Positions 26,570 to 34,436 of a stretch of 35,373 nucleotides of DNA are shown here, piece after piece. The notes under the pieces are model-generated. The model was not told the origin of the DNA, did no database searches, and saw only the letters and a list, made by a program, of their open reading frames with translations. Position numbers and translations under genes: made by a program. Numbering within the stretch: the stretch's first letter is position 1; the number at the start of each line of letters is the position of its first letter. The DNA is from Candidatus Methanoperedens sp. BLZ2 (GTDB lineage: Archaea > Halobacteriota > Methanosarcinia > Methanosarcinales > Methanoperedenaceae), in NCBI RefSeq assembly GCF_002487355.1, contig NZ_NTMG01000013.1, forward strand, positions 1 through 35,373, in the 5' to 3' direction.

Positions 26570-27161
26570 GCTTGCAATGGTTCTGGGTATTTTTTTAATG
26601 TTTGGTATTATTATGTTTCCCGAAATGAGGGATGTAATAGGCAAACTTATGGACACCCTTTTGAAACCATTATTGGGCTGGCTTCCAATACATATGATAA
26701 TTTTCGTGCTGGCGGCTTTTACAGGTCTTTACGCAACAATTGTCCAGAAATATACGATGGACTGGGGATTAATGAAACGCGTCCAGGAGAAATCGAAAAC
26801 AATCCAGAAGGAAATGCGTGAAGCCCAATTATCCAACAATGCTGCGAAAATAAAGAAATTAGAAGGGCAATATGCTGAAATGATGGGCGATCAGATGGAG
26901 ATGTTCAAGCAGCAATTCAAACCCATGCTTTATATAAGTATTATCTCAATCCCGCTTTTCTACTGGGTGTATCTTCTCATCAGCCAGAACCCTGATGCTA
27001 CCATGATATTTCCTTTCTGGGGAGAACAGAAATTGGATGCAACTGTTTTCTGGGTATTCCAGTACTGGCTATTCTGGTATTTCATGTGTTCAATACCTGT
27101 CAGCCAGATGACCAGAAAGGCGTTGAATATAGGTGGAATGCCGCTGGATACAAAGGTGTAG
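26547..27161 (+). CDS. DUF106 membrane protein (EMC3/TMCO1-like, Oxa1 superfamily)
   Basis: The 204-aa protein has a first helix at about residues 10-27, a second at about 48-68 and two more between about 130 and 190. A charged coiled-coil of about 50 residues (MKRVQEKSKTIQKEMREAQL, KIKKLEGQYAEMMGDQMEMF) sits between helices two and three. That is the layout of archaeal DUF106 proteins, which are related to YidC/Oxa1/EMC3 and bind ribosomes to help insert membrane proteins. Position beside adk and cmk, in what is normally the end of the ribosomal protein/secY cluster, agrees. The ATG lies inside adk with GGAGG as ribosome binding site; the 23-base overlap is normal for coupled genes. Confidence 0.92.
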   Translation: MIKKTLNKLAMVLGIFLMFGIIMFPEMRDVIGKLMDTLLKPLLGWLPIHMIIFVLAAFTGLYATIVQKYTMDWGLMKRVQEKSKTIQKEMREAQLSNNAAKIKKLEGQYAEMMGDQMEMFKQQFKPMLYISIISIPLFYWVYLLISQNPDATMIFPFWGEQKLDATVFWVFQYWLFWYFMCSIPVSQMTRKALNIGGMPLDTKV

Positions 27162-27166
27162 CGTAA

Positions 27167-27688
27167 TTGATAATCACGATCAGCGGCCCTCCCGGAAGCG
27201 GAAAGAGCACTCTCTCAAAGATAATTTCAGTTAAGCTTGGCCTGGAACTGGTCTCTATGGGAGATATATTCCGCAAATGCGCGCAGGACCGGTGCATGTC
27301 ACTTGATGAGTTCGGGCAAATTGCCAAATGCAATGAAAAAATTGACCATGAGATCGATGCGATGCAAAAAAAGATCGCAAATGAAAAAGATAATATTGTG
27401 ATAGAAGGAAGGCTTTCCGGCTTTCTTGTGGATGCTGATCTTAAAATATGGCTAAAAGCGCCTCTTGAAGTACGAGCCCGGCGCATTGCTAAGAGAGAAT
27501 GTAAATCAGTAGAAAAAGCAATGGAAGAGACTTCTGAAAGGGAAGAGTGCGAAAGGGAACGTTATTTGAAATATTATGATCTGGATGTTAAAGACCTGTC
27601 AGTTTATGATATAGTAATAGATTCAAGTAAGTGGAGCGCACAAGAGATAAGTGAAATTGTAGAAAAAAGTGCTGGCTTCCTGATATAA
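27167..27688 (+). CDS. cmk: Cytidylate kinase, archaeal type
   Basis: The 173-aa enzyme phosphorylates CMP/dCMP. It starts at TTG 27167, directly before the P-loop (IITISGPPGSGKSTLSK, residues 2-18), with GGTG as ribosome binding site. No ATG is possible without losing the P-loop. The following SMGDIFRKCA and VIEGRLSGFLVDADLKIWLK match the compact archaeal CMP kinase, which lacks the large bacterial insert. It starts 5 bases after the DUF106 stop and ends one base before the cbf5 start. Confidence 0.93.
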   Translation: MIITISGPPGSGKSTLSKIISVKLGLELVSMGDIFRKCAQDRCMSLDEFGQIAKCNEKIDHEIDAMQKKIANEKDNIVIEGRLSGFLVDADLKIWLKAPLEVRARRIAKRECKSVEKAMEETSEREECERERYLKYYDLDVKDLSVYDIVIDSSKWSAQEISEIVEKSAGFLI

Positions 27689-27689
27689 T

Positions 27690-28682
27690 ATGATACTGCC
27701 ATCTGAAATAAAAAGAGAGACACTGATAAAATCCGAGGATACGACCGACGATAAGTATGGTAAGAAACCGCAGGATCGCCCAATTGAAGAATATATTAAA
27801 AAAGGGGCGATCAATCTTGACAAGCCGGCCGGGCCAACAAGTCATGAAGTGACCTCATGGGTAAAAAAAATCCTTTGTTTGAACAAAGCAGGACATAGCG
27901 GTACTCTTGACCCCAATGTGACCGGGCTTCTTCCTGTCATGCTTGAGGATGCAACAAAAGCCGTTGATGGTCTTCTTACGGCAGGGAAAGAGTATGTTTG
28001 CCTGATGAAACTCCATACGGTAATGCCGGAAAATGTTATAAGAAAAGTTATGTCTGAGTTTACAGGTGATATTTTCCAGAAACCTTCAATTAAATCAGCG
28101 GTTAGACGAGAAACAAGGATCAGGACTATTTATTATAATGAGCTTCTTGAAATAGAGGATAATAATGTACTTATTAAGGTAGGCTGTGAGGCAGGAACTT
28201 ATATTCGTAAATTATGCCACGACATGGGGATGGCAATGGGAACAGGCGCGCACATGCAGGAATTGAGGCGCACAAAGTCAGGTCCTTTCCGGGAGGATGA
28301 AACATTGATAACTCTTCAGGACCTTCAGGATGCTTATATTGAATGGAAGGAAAACGGGAATGAAAGCGTATTGCGAAAAGTTATCCTCCCCATGGAATTC
28401 GGGGTTTCGCATCTTCCGAAGATAGTTATACGCGATAACGCTGTGGATGCGGTTTGCCATGGCGCAGGTCTTGCCGCGCCTGGTGTGCTTTCGGTTGAGA
28501 CCGGAATTGAAAAAGGCGATGTAGTTGCTGTTTTTACGTTAAAGGGTGAGGTAGTGTCCCTGGGTAATGCACAGATGAAAACAATGGATATCTTCAAAGC
28601 TGCGACCGGGATCGTTGTCAGTACGGACAGGGTTCTTCTGGAAGCGGGCACATATCCAAAGGGATGGAAAGCAAAAGTTTAA
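27690..28682 (+). CDS. cbf5: Archaeal tRNA/rRNA pseudouridine synthase Cbf5 (TruB family, box H/ACA RNP)
   Basis: The 330-aa protein makes pseudouridine-55 in tRNA and, with Nop10, Gar1, L7Ae and guide RNAs, in rRNA. The catalytic Asp is D74 in AGHSGTLDPNVTGLLP. INLDKPAGPTSHEV precedes it, and CEAGTYIRKLCHDMG and GAHMQELRRTKSGPF follow. A PUA domain occupies the C-terminal 80 residues (GVLSVETGIEKGDVVAVFTL, then STDRVLLEAGTYPKGW). It closes the adk operon. In many archaea ribosomal protein genes for L34e and L14e lie between these genes; none are present here. Confidence 0.95.
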   Translation: MILPSEIKRETLIKSEDTTDDKYGKKPQDRPIEEYIKKGAINLDKPAGPTSHEVTSWVKKILCLNKAGHSGTLDPNVTGLLPVMLEDATKAVDGLLTAGKEYVCLMKLHTVMPENVIRKVMSEFTGDIFQKPSIKSAVRRETRIRTIYYNELLEIEDNNVLIKVGCEAGTYIRKLCHDMGMAMGTGAHMQELRRTKSGPFREDETLITLQDLQDAYIEWKENGNESVLRKVILPMEFGVSHLPKIVIRDNAVDAVCHGAGLAAPGVLSVETGIEKGDVVAVFTLKGEVVSLGNAQMKTMDIFKAATGIVVSTDRVLLEAGTYPKGWKAKV

Positions 28683-28700
28683 TAAGCCATTCACTTCGAA

Positions 28701-28710
28701 AATTATATAT
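28701..28710 (+). promoter_or_regulatory. TATA box of the lipoprotein gene
   Basis: aattatatat lies 33-42 bases before the ATG at 28743. The 60-base gap after cbf5 therefore contains an independent promoter with a short leader. Confidence 0.5.
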
Positions 28711-28742
28711 TTACTATTGTTCATGATAGATCGGTTTTAACT

Positions 28743-29264
28743 ATGATTAATAAATTACAAAAGATAATATTCATGGGATTATTTGTATTCGGAGTTGTTT
28801 TCATAAGCGGTTGTTTACAAGAAAAACCCGAACAATCGATTGGGGCTGAAAACTCTAACAAATCTGCTCAAACGTTAGAATCCCGCCTCAGTGAGTTAGA
28901 AATAAAAGTTAATGAACTTGATGAAATGAATAATTATAATGGTTTAATGAAACAAAGCACTAAAAATCTTATACCATTACCCCCGTTCAAGATAATTGTC
29001 CATTTCAACAAAGACCGGGTTTATTTTTTCAAAGAAAACGGTGAGCTGGAAATAACACAGGATGACCCTCTTCCATATAAAGCCAGTTATATAATATATT
29101 CTAATAATAATACTATTAAGATTTCACCGCCAAAAACCAATAGTAATATCAAATTTGATGATTTTGATCCGTACTGGCTAAGATTATTTGATGAATATGC
29201 CGTGAAAACCTACGAAAATGGCTGGATAGACTGGGTTGAACAGTATGATATCAAAAATAATTAG
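28743..29264 (+). CDS. Putative lipoprotein of unknown function
   Basis: The 173-aa product has a signal peptide ending in a lipobox (VVFISGCLQ, Cys at about residue 25), so the mature protein is probably lipid-anchored outside the cell. A short coiled coil (SRLSELEIKVNELDEM, about 48-63) precedes a beta-rich domain (FKIIVHFNKDRVYFFKENGE) and an aromatic C-terminus (WLRLFDEYAVKTYENGWIDW). No known family is evident. It may be a surface sensor or structural protein. Confidence 0.7.
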   Translation: MINKLQKIIFMGLFVFGVVFISGCLQEKPEQSIGAENSNKSAQTLESRLSELEIKVNELDEMNNYNGLMKQSTKNLIPLPPFKIIVHFNKDRVYFFKENGELEITQDDPLPYKASYIIYSNNNTIKISPPKTNSNIKFDDFDPYWLRLFDEYAVKTYENGWIDWVEQYDIKNN

Positions 29265-29354
29265 CAGGCGAAGATACTGAACAGGTTTTTATACTTCAAA
29301 TATCTATTAAGGGCAAGAAGTATCGATACCGCTATTTGATGCTTTTTTTCACAT

Positions 29355-29438
29355 GCCGAGGTAGTCTAGCGGCTAAGGCGCAAGCCTGGAAAGCTTGTGG
29401 GGCTCTGCCCCACGGGAGTTCGAATCCCCCCCTCGGCG
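29355..29438 (+). tRNA. tRNA-Ser (anticodon GGA)
   Basis: The acceptor stem gccgagg pairs with cctcggc, followed by discriminator G at 29438, as expected for serine. The anticodon stem caagc/gcttg encloses the loop ctGGAaa, giving anticodon GGA (UCC/UCU codons). The long variable arm (tggggctctgccccac) is the class II feature of tRNA-Ser. The T-arm contains gttcgaatc. CCA is not encoded and there is no intron. Confidence 0.96.
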
Positions 29439-29489
29439 CTACTGATGTATAGGAAAATAGATGGTAGGATAGATTCAATAATATCAGTT

Positions 29490-30002
29490 ATGCCCTTTAC
29501 ACCGTTCCATTTTGGCCCCGCACTGTTTTTCGGTTTGTTGTTATTCCGGTATATCCACTTCCCAACATTTCTTATTGCAAATGTCATTGTTGATATAGAA
29601 CCTTTCCTCATTTTGTTTTTTAATTCTGGTCATTCACTTCATGGTTTTTTCCATTCTTTTGCAGGTGGTTCAATTGCTGCCGTTATTCTGGCACTTTTAA
29701 TGGTTAAAATGGATAAATATCTCCAAAATCTCCTTGTGACCCTCAAACTTTCGCAGGATTTTTCATCAAAAAGCATCTGGATGGCATCGTTTTCGGGAAT
29801 ATTCCTGCATATACTATTTGATTCCCCTCTTTATCGTGATATCAAGCCGTTCTATCCTTCTGATTTCAACCCATTTTTCAATACCGGATTTTTCACAGGA
29901 TTTGATATTTATTTCCTTTGTATATTACTTTTTGTTGCAGGAGTTGTAATATATGGATATAAATATAAGGATAAACTGCATGCAGAAAAAAAATCATTCT
30001 GA
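29490..30002 (+). CDS. Membrane protein with conserved MPFTPFHFGP start
   Basis: The product is 170 aa from the ATG at 29490. An ATG at 29445 is possible, but earlier starts run into the tRNA. The beginning MPFTPFHFGPALFFGLLLFR recalls a family of small archaeal membrane proteins in which His and Pro residues repeat (DIEPFLILFFNSGHSLHGFF, HSFAGG, FLHILFDSPLY). Four helices are likely. The His/Asp pattern (D-E, H, H, H-D) resembles YdjM-type membrane metal-dependent hydrolases, which is a guess at function. The radical SAM ATG lies 23 bases before its stop, so the two are coupled. Confidence 0.7.
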   Translation: MPFTPFHFGPALFFGLLLFRYIHFPTFLIANVIVDIEPFLILFFNSGHSLHGFFHSFAGGSIAAVILALLMVKMDKYLQNLLVTLKLSQDFSSKSIWMASFSGIFLHILFDSPLYRDIKPFYPSDFNPFFNTGFFTGFDIYFLCILLFVAGVVIYGYKYKDKLHAEKKSF

Positions 30003-30900
30003 TAAAAAAATCAATTTCTTCATAACTTCGGACACTTTCCCTTCCATATCGGTCACAGGAAATTCATGTTCCCTTATGTGCCAGCATTGCAAGGGTAAAT
30101 TGCTGCAGCGCCTGATCCCTGCAACCACAAATGAGGAGCTTGAAAAGAAAGCCCTTATGCTTCACAGGTCAGGCGCAAAAGGAATACTGCTGACAGGAGG
30201 CTGTGATAAGCAAGGGCGCGTGCCAATTAAAAGTTTAATACCTGCAATAAAAAAGCTCAAGGAAACAACTGACCTTATTCTTATCGCGCATACAGGTTTC
30301 ATATCCAGGGAAGAAGCAGGATCATTAAAAGACTCCGGCCTTGATGGCATCGGGTTTGATGTAATGGGCGACATGACTTCAGTGCTGGATGTTTACGGCC
30401 TTCATGTATCAGAAAAAGAATATATGGACAGCCTTCAAGCCATTTCAGATTCAGGACTGCTCATCTTTCCCCATGTTTGCGTGGGAATCCATTTCGGGAA
30501 ATTGAGCGGGGAATACCGCGCCCTTGAAATGATCCGTTCGATAATGCCTACAACGGTAATCATAACCGGATTGATGCCAGTAGTCGGGACTCCAATGCAG
30601 CATATTAAGCCGGATCCATTAGATTTTGAAAAAATCATAAAGAAAGCAATCGTTATGTTCCCTGATATTCCAGTCATATTAGGATGCGCCCATTCAAGCG
30701 GAAAAGACAGGGCTGATATTGAAAAGATCGCACTTCTTTGCGGCGTGTCAGGAATTGCAGCGCCGACTTTTGAGACAATAAGGTTTGCTAAGGAAAGTAA
30801 TTATGAAATAAATTATTATGGCACTTGCTGCGGTCTGATTCCTGTTGATAGAATGAAGATAAATTACCCATTCTTACCCACCCTCAAGAGGGCCTGGTAA
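29980..30900 (+). CDS. Radical SAM protein
   Basis: The product is 306 aa from the ATG at 29980, which overlaps the previous gene by 23 bases; an ATG at 29953 is the alternative. The cluster motif is CX3CX2C at residues 30, 34 and 37 (SVTGNSCSLMCQHCKGKLL). GILLTGGCDKQGRVP forms the next strand, with the GG-E-like SAM-binding region, and GLDGIGFDVMG a later one. A Cys-rich tail GTCCGLIP is near the end. The SVTG...C.L.C.HCxGxxL pattern recalls the LipS1/LipS2-type lipoyl synthases of archaea, but no lipoate ligase gene lies near, so this is a hypothesis. Its 3' end overlaps the convergent LUD gene by 37 bases. Confidence 0.82.
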   Translation: MQKKNHSDKKINFFITSDTFPSISVTGNSCSLMCQHCKGKLLQRLIPATTNEELEKKALMLHRSGAKGILLTGGCDKQGRVPIKSLIPAIKKLKETTDLILIAHTGFISREEAGSLKDSGLDGIGFDVMGDMTSVLDVYGLHVSEKEYMDSLQAISDSGLLIFPHVCVGIHFGKLSGEYRALEMIRSIMPTTVIITGLMPVVGTPMQHIKPDPLDFEKIIKKAIVMFPDIPVILGCAHSSGKDRADIEKIALLCGVSGIAAPTFETIRFAKESNYEINYYGTCCGLIPVDRMKINYPFLPTLKRAW

Positions 30901-32063
30901 TATACCCAGATGATATGAGATTTCAAGAAATAATAAACCTCTGAAGATATACCCGTACTTCTAAGATTCCTGATCAGATCAGGAATATCAAGTTCAAGAG
31001 GGCAATTTTCCATACATTTCCCGCAGCCAAGGCATAATTCCAGCTTCTCATTCGGTTCATTGGTATATACCGAATAATAAGCTAATCCCTTGCCTCCGAG
31101 GTAGCTATCTATTGCGTACTCATTCCCGATAGTATTATACATGGGACAATGCAGCAAACAGTTCCCGCATCCTATGCATTTAAGAAGTTCTTTAAATCCT
31201 TTCTTTGCAAGGTCGCTCCTTTTATTATCGACCAGAACAAGAACGATTTCAGATGGATTATGAACCCCCTTAATGAATTTCTTTTCCACATCTGCTGTTT
31301 TGCTTACACTGGTTATTATATCCACAAATGAAGGGATTATCGCACCTGTGGCATTATAACATAGTATCCTTATCATATTTATAGCAGATTCAATATCAGG
31401 ATATATCTTGTCTATCGAGGTCACTACAATATGTTTTTGTTTCCTCATGACCTCATGGATATTTCCTTCATTATGTGTCATGATAATAGAGCCTTCCTCA
31501 GCAGCGATGGCATTGGCTCCTGTAATTCCGATTTTTGCCTTATCAAGGCTTGAAACGATATCCTCTTTTACTATTTTCACGATATCTTCAGGTGTTTCTG
31601 TAACTGGTACATCATAATATTTTGAGATGCCTTTTGCAATTTGTTTTGCGGAAAGATGAGTCACAGGACCCGTGGGATGTGAAGGCTTTGCATTCAATAT
31701 CTGTAAGATCCTGTCCCCGATATCTGTTTCCACAACAGTTGCCCCGTTTTTTTCAAGAAATTTTGTTAATTCCAGTTCCTTGGTCACATTGGATTTTGAT
31801 TTTACGATGAACTTTTCCTTCCCTATCTCATTCAATATTATCCCAAGCGCTTCCTGCTTTTCCCTGGCAAGATAGACCTTTATTCCGTTTTTCTTGAGAT
31901 TTGCGATAGCCTGTTCAAGAAGCACTTCATTTCCCACACAAAGTTCACGTGATGAAATAAGTCTCTCTGTTCTTTCTGCAAAGCCTTTTGACTGGTTAAA
32001 AGCCTGCCTTTCTTTAACCGAGTCAAATGCTTTACGAAGCGCTCTGACTTCTTCATTGTTCAT
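30864..32063 (-). CDS. LUD-domain iron-sulfur protein (LutB-like)
   Basis: The 399-aa protein joins a LUD (lactate utilisation) domain (about residues 60-290, with KSKSNVTKELELTKFLEKNG, IGITGANAIAAEEGSIIMTH) to a C-terminal ferredoxin-type domain. The latter carries two 4Fe-4S motifs, CIGCGNCLLHCP and CLGCGKCMENCP. This is the LutB architecture of the lactate oxidation complex. In archaea related proteins may serve other 2-hydroxyacid or electron transfer reactions, and no LutA or LutC partner is visible here. It starts inside the last 11 bases of the upstream GT-C gene, which suggests coupling despite unrelated functions. Confidence 0.87.
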   Translation of the reverse strand: MNNEEVRALRKAFDSVKERQAFNQSKGFAERTERLISSRELCVGNEVLLEQAIANLKKNGIKVYLAREKQEALGIILNEIGKEKFIVKSKSNVTKELELTKFLEKNGATVVETDIGDRILQILNAKPSHPTGPVTHLSAKQIAKGISKYYDVPVTETPEDIVKIVKEDIVSSLDKAKIGITGANAIAAEEGSIIMTHNEGNIHEVMRKQKHIVVTSIDKIYPDIESAINMIRILCYNATGAIIPSFVDIITSVSKTADVEKKFIKGVHNPSEIVLVLVDNKRSDLAKKGFKELLKCIGCGNCLLHCPMYNTIGNEYAIDSYLGGKGLAYYSVYTNEPNEKLELCLGCGKCMENCPLELDIPDLIRNLRSTGISSEVYYFLKSHIIWVYYQALLRVGKNG

Positions 32064-33384
32064 GATGTTTTTTAATTCCTGAGTGTTTAATATCTACTTT
32101 TAAACTATTTAAATCTGATGAAAAACAATAAATTGTATATATAAAGAGGATAAGGTTAATTCCGGCTATAAGAGGTATTAAGAATTCAATATTCGCAAAT
32201 GTACCTGTTTTTGATTCCTCCAGGACAAAGTGCAGGTTGAACAAAAAAGTTATTGTTGCTGATAAATACACATAAGAAAGACGCCTATCAAGGGCCATTG
32301 CAACTGCAAGCGGAGCAAAAAGAGAAAAGAGATACCTTTCATGTATCCGGGTAAATAACATAAAAAATCCGAAAAATAATATTGCTGTGGCAATATATAT
32401 CGACCTATCGTCTTTTCGTTTTGTGATAATATACGCCACATAAATAAAAAGCAAGCCGAATAAGAGATATCCCCATATTCGATATGTCAAAAACAGGAAA
32501 ATCTTATTATCAGGCTGGAACAGGCCTCCAAAAGACCATATATTCAGAGCGTTTAAAGAATTAAACGGATACTGGGTATATGATGAAAAATATAGCCTGA
32601 ACAATCCAAAAATCGATGTGTTCAGATAGAAAGGCAATGCCACAAGCACAAATACAGTAAATGATGCAATTGATACTTTTACAAATGTAAGTAGTGAATG
32701 TTTTTTCAGCATTATCAGGGCAAAAAGAGGAACAAGTACAAGACTCTGGGGTTTGGTCAGGATCCCCATGGCAAGAGAAGTTCCTGCAATCATCGGCTTT
32801 CCTGAGACAAATTCCATAAGAGCAAACATTAAAAACAGCGTGTAAACTGAATCTACCTGCCCCCATATTGCAGAGTTGTAGATGATAGCAGGATTGAATG
32901 CATAAACTGTCATGGAAAGGAAAGACATATTGAAACTTCCATATTTCCTTACGATCAAAAATATCAATAAAGCAGTTGCAATATCAGCTATTATAGCAGG
33001 AGTTTTTAGTAAAATTGTAAAAACAGGGGACTGGATATCAAAGGATGAAGATATGAATAATTTATAAAATGCTCCTACTGCCCATAGAATATAGATGTAT
33101 AACGGGGGGTAATCGGACTTTACACCATGATAGAAATTAGAAATTCCCGTAAAGTGAACTCCACGGCTCCATGTCCTGAACAGTGAAATATCAAATTCAA
33201 ATCCCTGGAGCGTAGATAGATACATTCGTACAAGAAAAGCAAAAAATAAAATTAGGGCAATCGATATATATTGATTTCTTTTAATGCTAAACCAGGTGTT
33301 GATCTTTGATTTAATATCTTTTCCAGTAATCTGGAAAGGTTTGAGAGTTATGGAACCATCCCCAAGGTTTAATTGTGAAACCAA
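32053..33384 (-). CDS. GT-C superfamily membrane glycosyltransferase
   Basis: The product is 443 aa from a TTG at 33384; no ATG precedes the first membrane helix. About eleven helices follow. The first loop carries the GT-C acidic motif (GFEFDISLFRTWSRG, about residues 62-76) and SDYPPLYIYILW. NSAIWGQVDSVYTLF and ILTKPQSLVLVP are typical of ALG6/ALG8- or PIG-M-like and DUF2029-type hexosyltransferases. IHERYLFSLFAPL near the end matches too. It most likely moves a sugar from dolichyl-phosphate to a lipid-linked glycan at the outer face of the membrane, as in archaeal N-glycosylation. The LUD gene overlaps its 3' end. Confidence 0.82.
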   Translation of the reverse strand: MVSQLNLGDGSITLKPFQITGKDIKSKINTWFSIKRNQYISIALILFFAFLVRMYLSTLQGFEFDISLFRTWSRGVHFTGISNFYHGVKSDYPPLYIYILWAVGAFYKLFISSSFDIQSPVFTILLKTPAIIADIATALLIFLIVRKYGSFNMSFLSMTVYAFNPAIIYNSAIWGQVDSVYTLFLMFALMEFVSGKPMIAGTSLAMGILTKPQSLVLVPLFALIMLKKHSLLTFVKVSIASFTVFVLVALPFYLNTSIFGLFRLYFSSYTQYPFNSLNALNIWSFGGLFQPDNKIFLFLTYRIWGYLLFGLLFIYVAYIITKRKDDRSIYIATAILFFGFFMLFTRIHERYLFSLFAPLAVAMALDRRLSYVYLSATITFLFNLHFVLEESKTGTFANIEFLIPLIAGINLILFIYTIYCFSSDLNSLKVDIKHSGIKKHHEQ

Positions 33385-33470
33385 TATTTATGATTTTCCA
33401 TGTACTTTCATGAAATGATACTATTCTTCCAATAAAACAATAGTTTGATACGCCCACCAGAGAATCATAA

Positions 33471-34395
33471 ATGATAATTATGGGTGACATAAAAAATCTT
33501 CTGGAACGGTTATCGAACGCTCACGGGGTTTCGGGATATGAAAATAATATCCGGAAAATCATCGAGGAGGAGATACGGTCTTTTGTAGATGAGATCAGGA
33601 CAGATAAAATGGGAAATCTTCTGGCCACAAAAAACGGCGGATCTCCCCGATTGATGCTTGCCGCTCATATGGATGAGATCGGGCTTATGGTAAAATATAT
33701 CGATGAAAAAGGAAGAAACAAAAAAACCGGTTAAAGCCAAAGATATGTTCATAGATGTGGGAGCAAGGAGCAAAGATGATGCAGAAAAATCTGGCGTATT
33801 CCCTGGAACACCCATCACGTCAGATACGGAGTTCAAGCCACTCTGTAATGATTTTGTCACAGGCAAGGCTCTTGATGACCGTGGAGGCTGTGCCGTACTG
33901 ATCGAAGCGCTGCAGCGGATAAAGAATGTAAAGGCCACCATACATGCTGTTTTTACAGTACAGGAAGAAGTCGGCCTCAAGGGCGGCCGTACTTCTGCTT
34001 TCGGGCTTGATCCCGATGTTGCGCTCGTGTCAGAAGTCACATTTACCGGAGACCACCCCGGGATCGAGAAAAAAGATTCAGCGCTCGAAATCGGTAAAGG
34101 ACCTGTTATCACAGTAAGTGATGCCGAAGGACGCGGAATAATCGTATCCGAACCTGTATTGAAGTGGTTACAAAATGCAGCCGGGAATATCCCATATCAG
34201 TTAAAGGTGGGTTCAGGGGGACAAACGGATGCTTCTATCATACACCTTACCAGGGAAGGAATACCAACAGGCGTGATCAGCACACCATCAAGATATATCC
34301 ATACACCTGTAAACGTATTGAGCATGAATGATCTTGAAAACAGTGTAAAACTTATAGTACGGGCAGTGGAAACAGTCGATCAATTGGGAGTGTAA
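33471..34395 (+). pseudogene. M42 family aminopeptidase (glutamyl aminopeptidase/cellulase-like), broken by an internal deletion
   Basis: Two frames together make one M42 peptidase. Residues from 33471 (or ATG 33480) read NAHGVSGYENN and LMLAAHMDEIGLMVKYIDEK, then stop at 33734. From 33703 a different frame continues at KKEETKKPVKAKDMFIDVGA to 34395. Metal and catalytic residues on both sides survive (AAHMDE, LDDRGGC, QEEVGLKGG, SEVTFTGD, YIHTP). In M42 enzymes about 45 residues lie between DEKG and the KPEDRKK-like stretch; here they are missing and the frame is shifted. No single full-length product can be made, and the missing part belongs to the domain that shapes the tetrahedral assembly. 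The gene has no ribosome binding site. Confidence 0.85.
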
Positions 34396-34436
34396 CCTTT
34401 TTTGCTGAAACTATCCATTTGAATATCCTTTCATAT

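Noticed and set aside
29397-29489. Upstream start of the membrane protein inside the tRNA gene
   Set aside because: The 29397 start lies within tRNA-Ser; the family start MPFTPFHFGP at 29490 is more credible.
33703-34395. Stand-alone peptidase from the second half of the M42 gene
   Set aside because: It lacks the N-terminal metal-binding His region and its apparent start is mid-domain sequence, so it is the 3' part of one broken gene.
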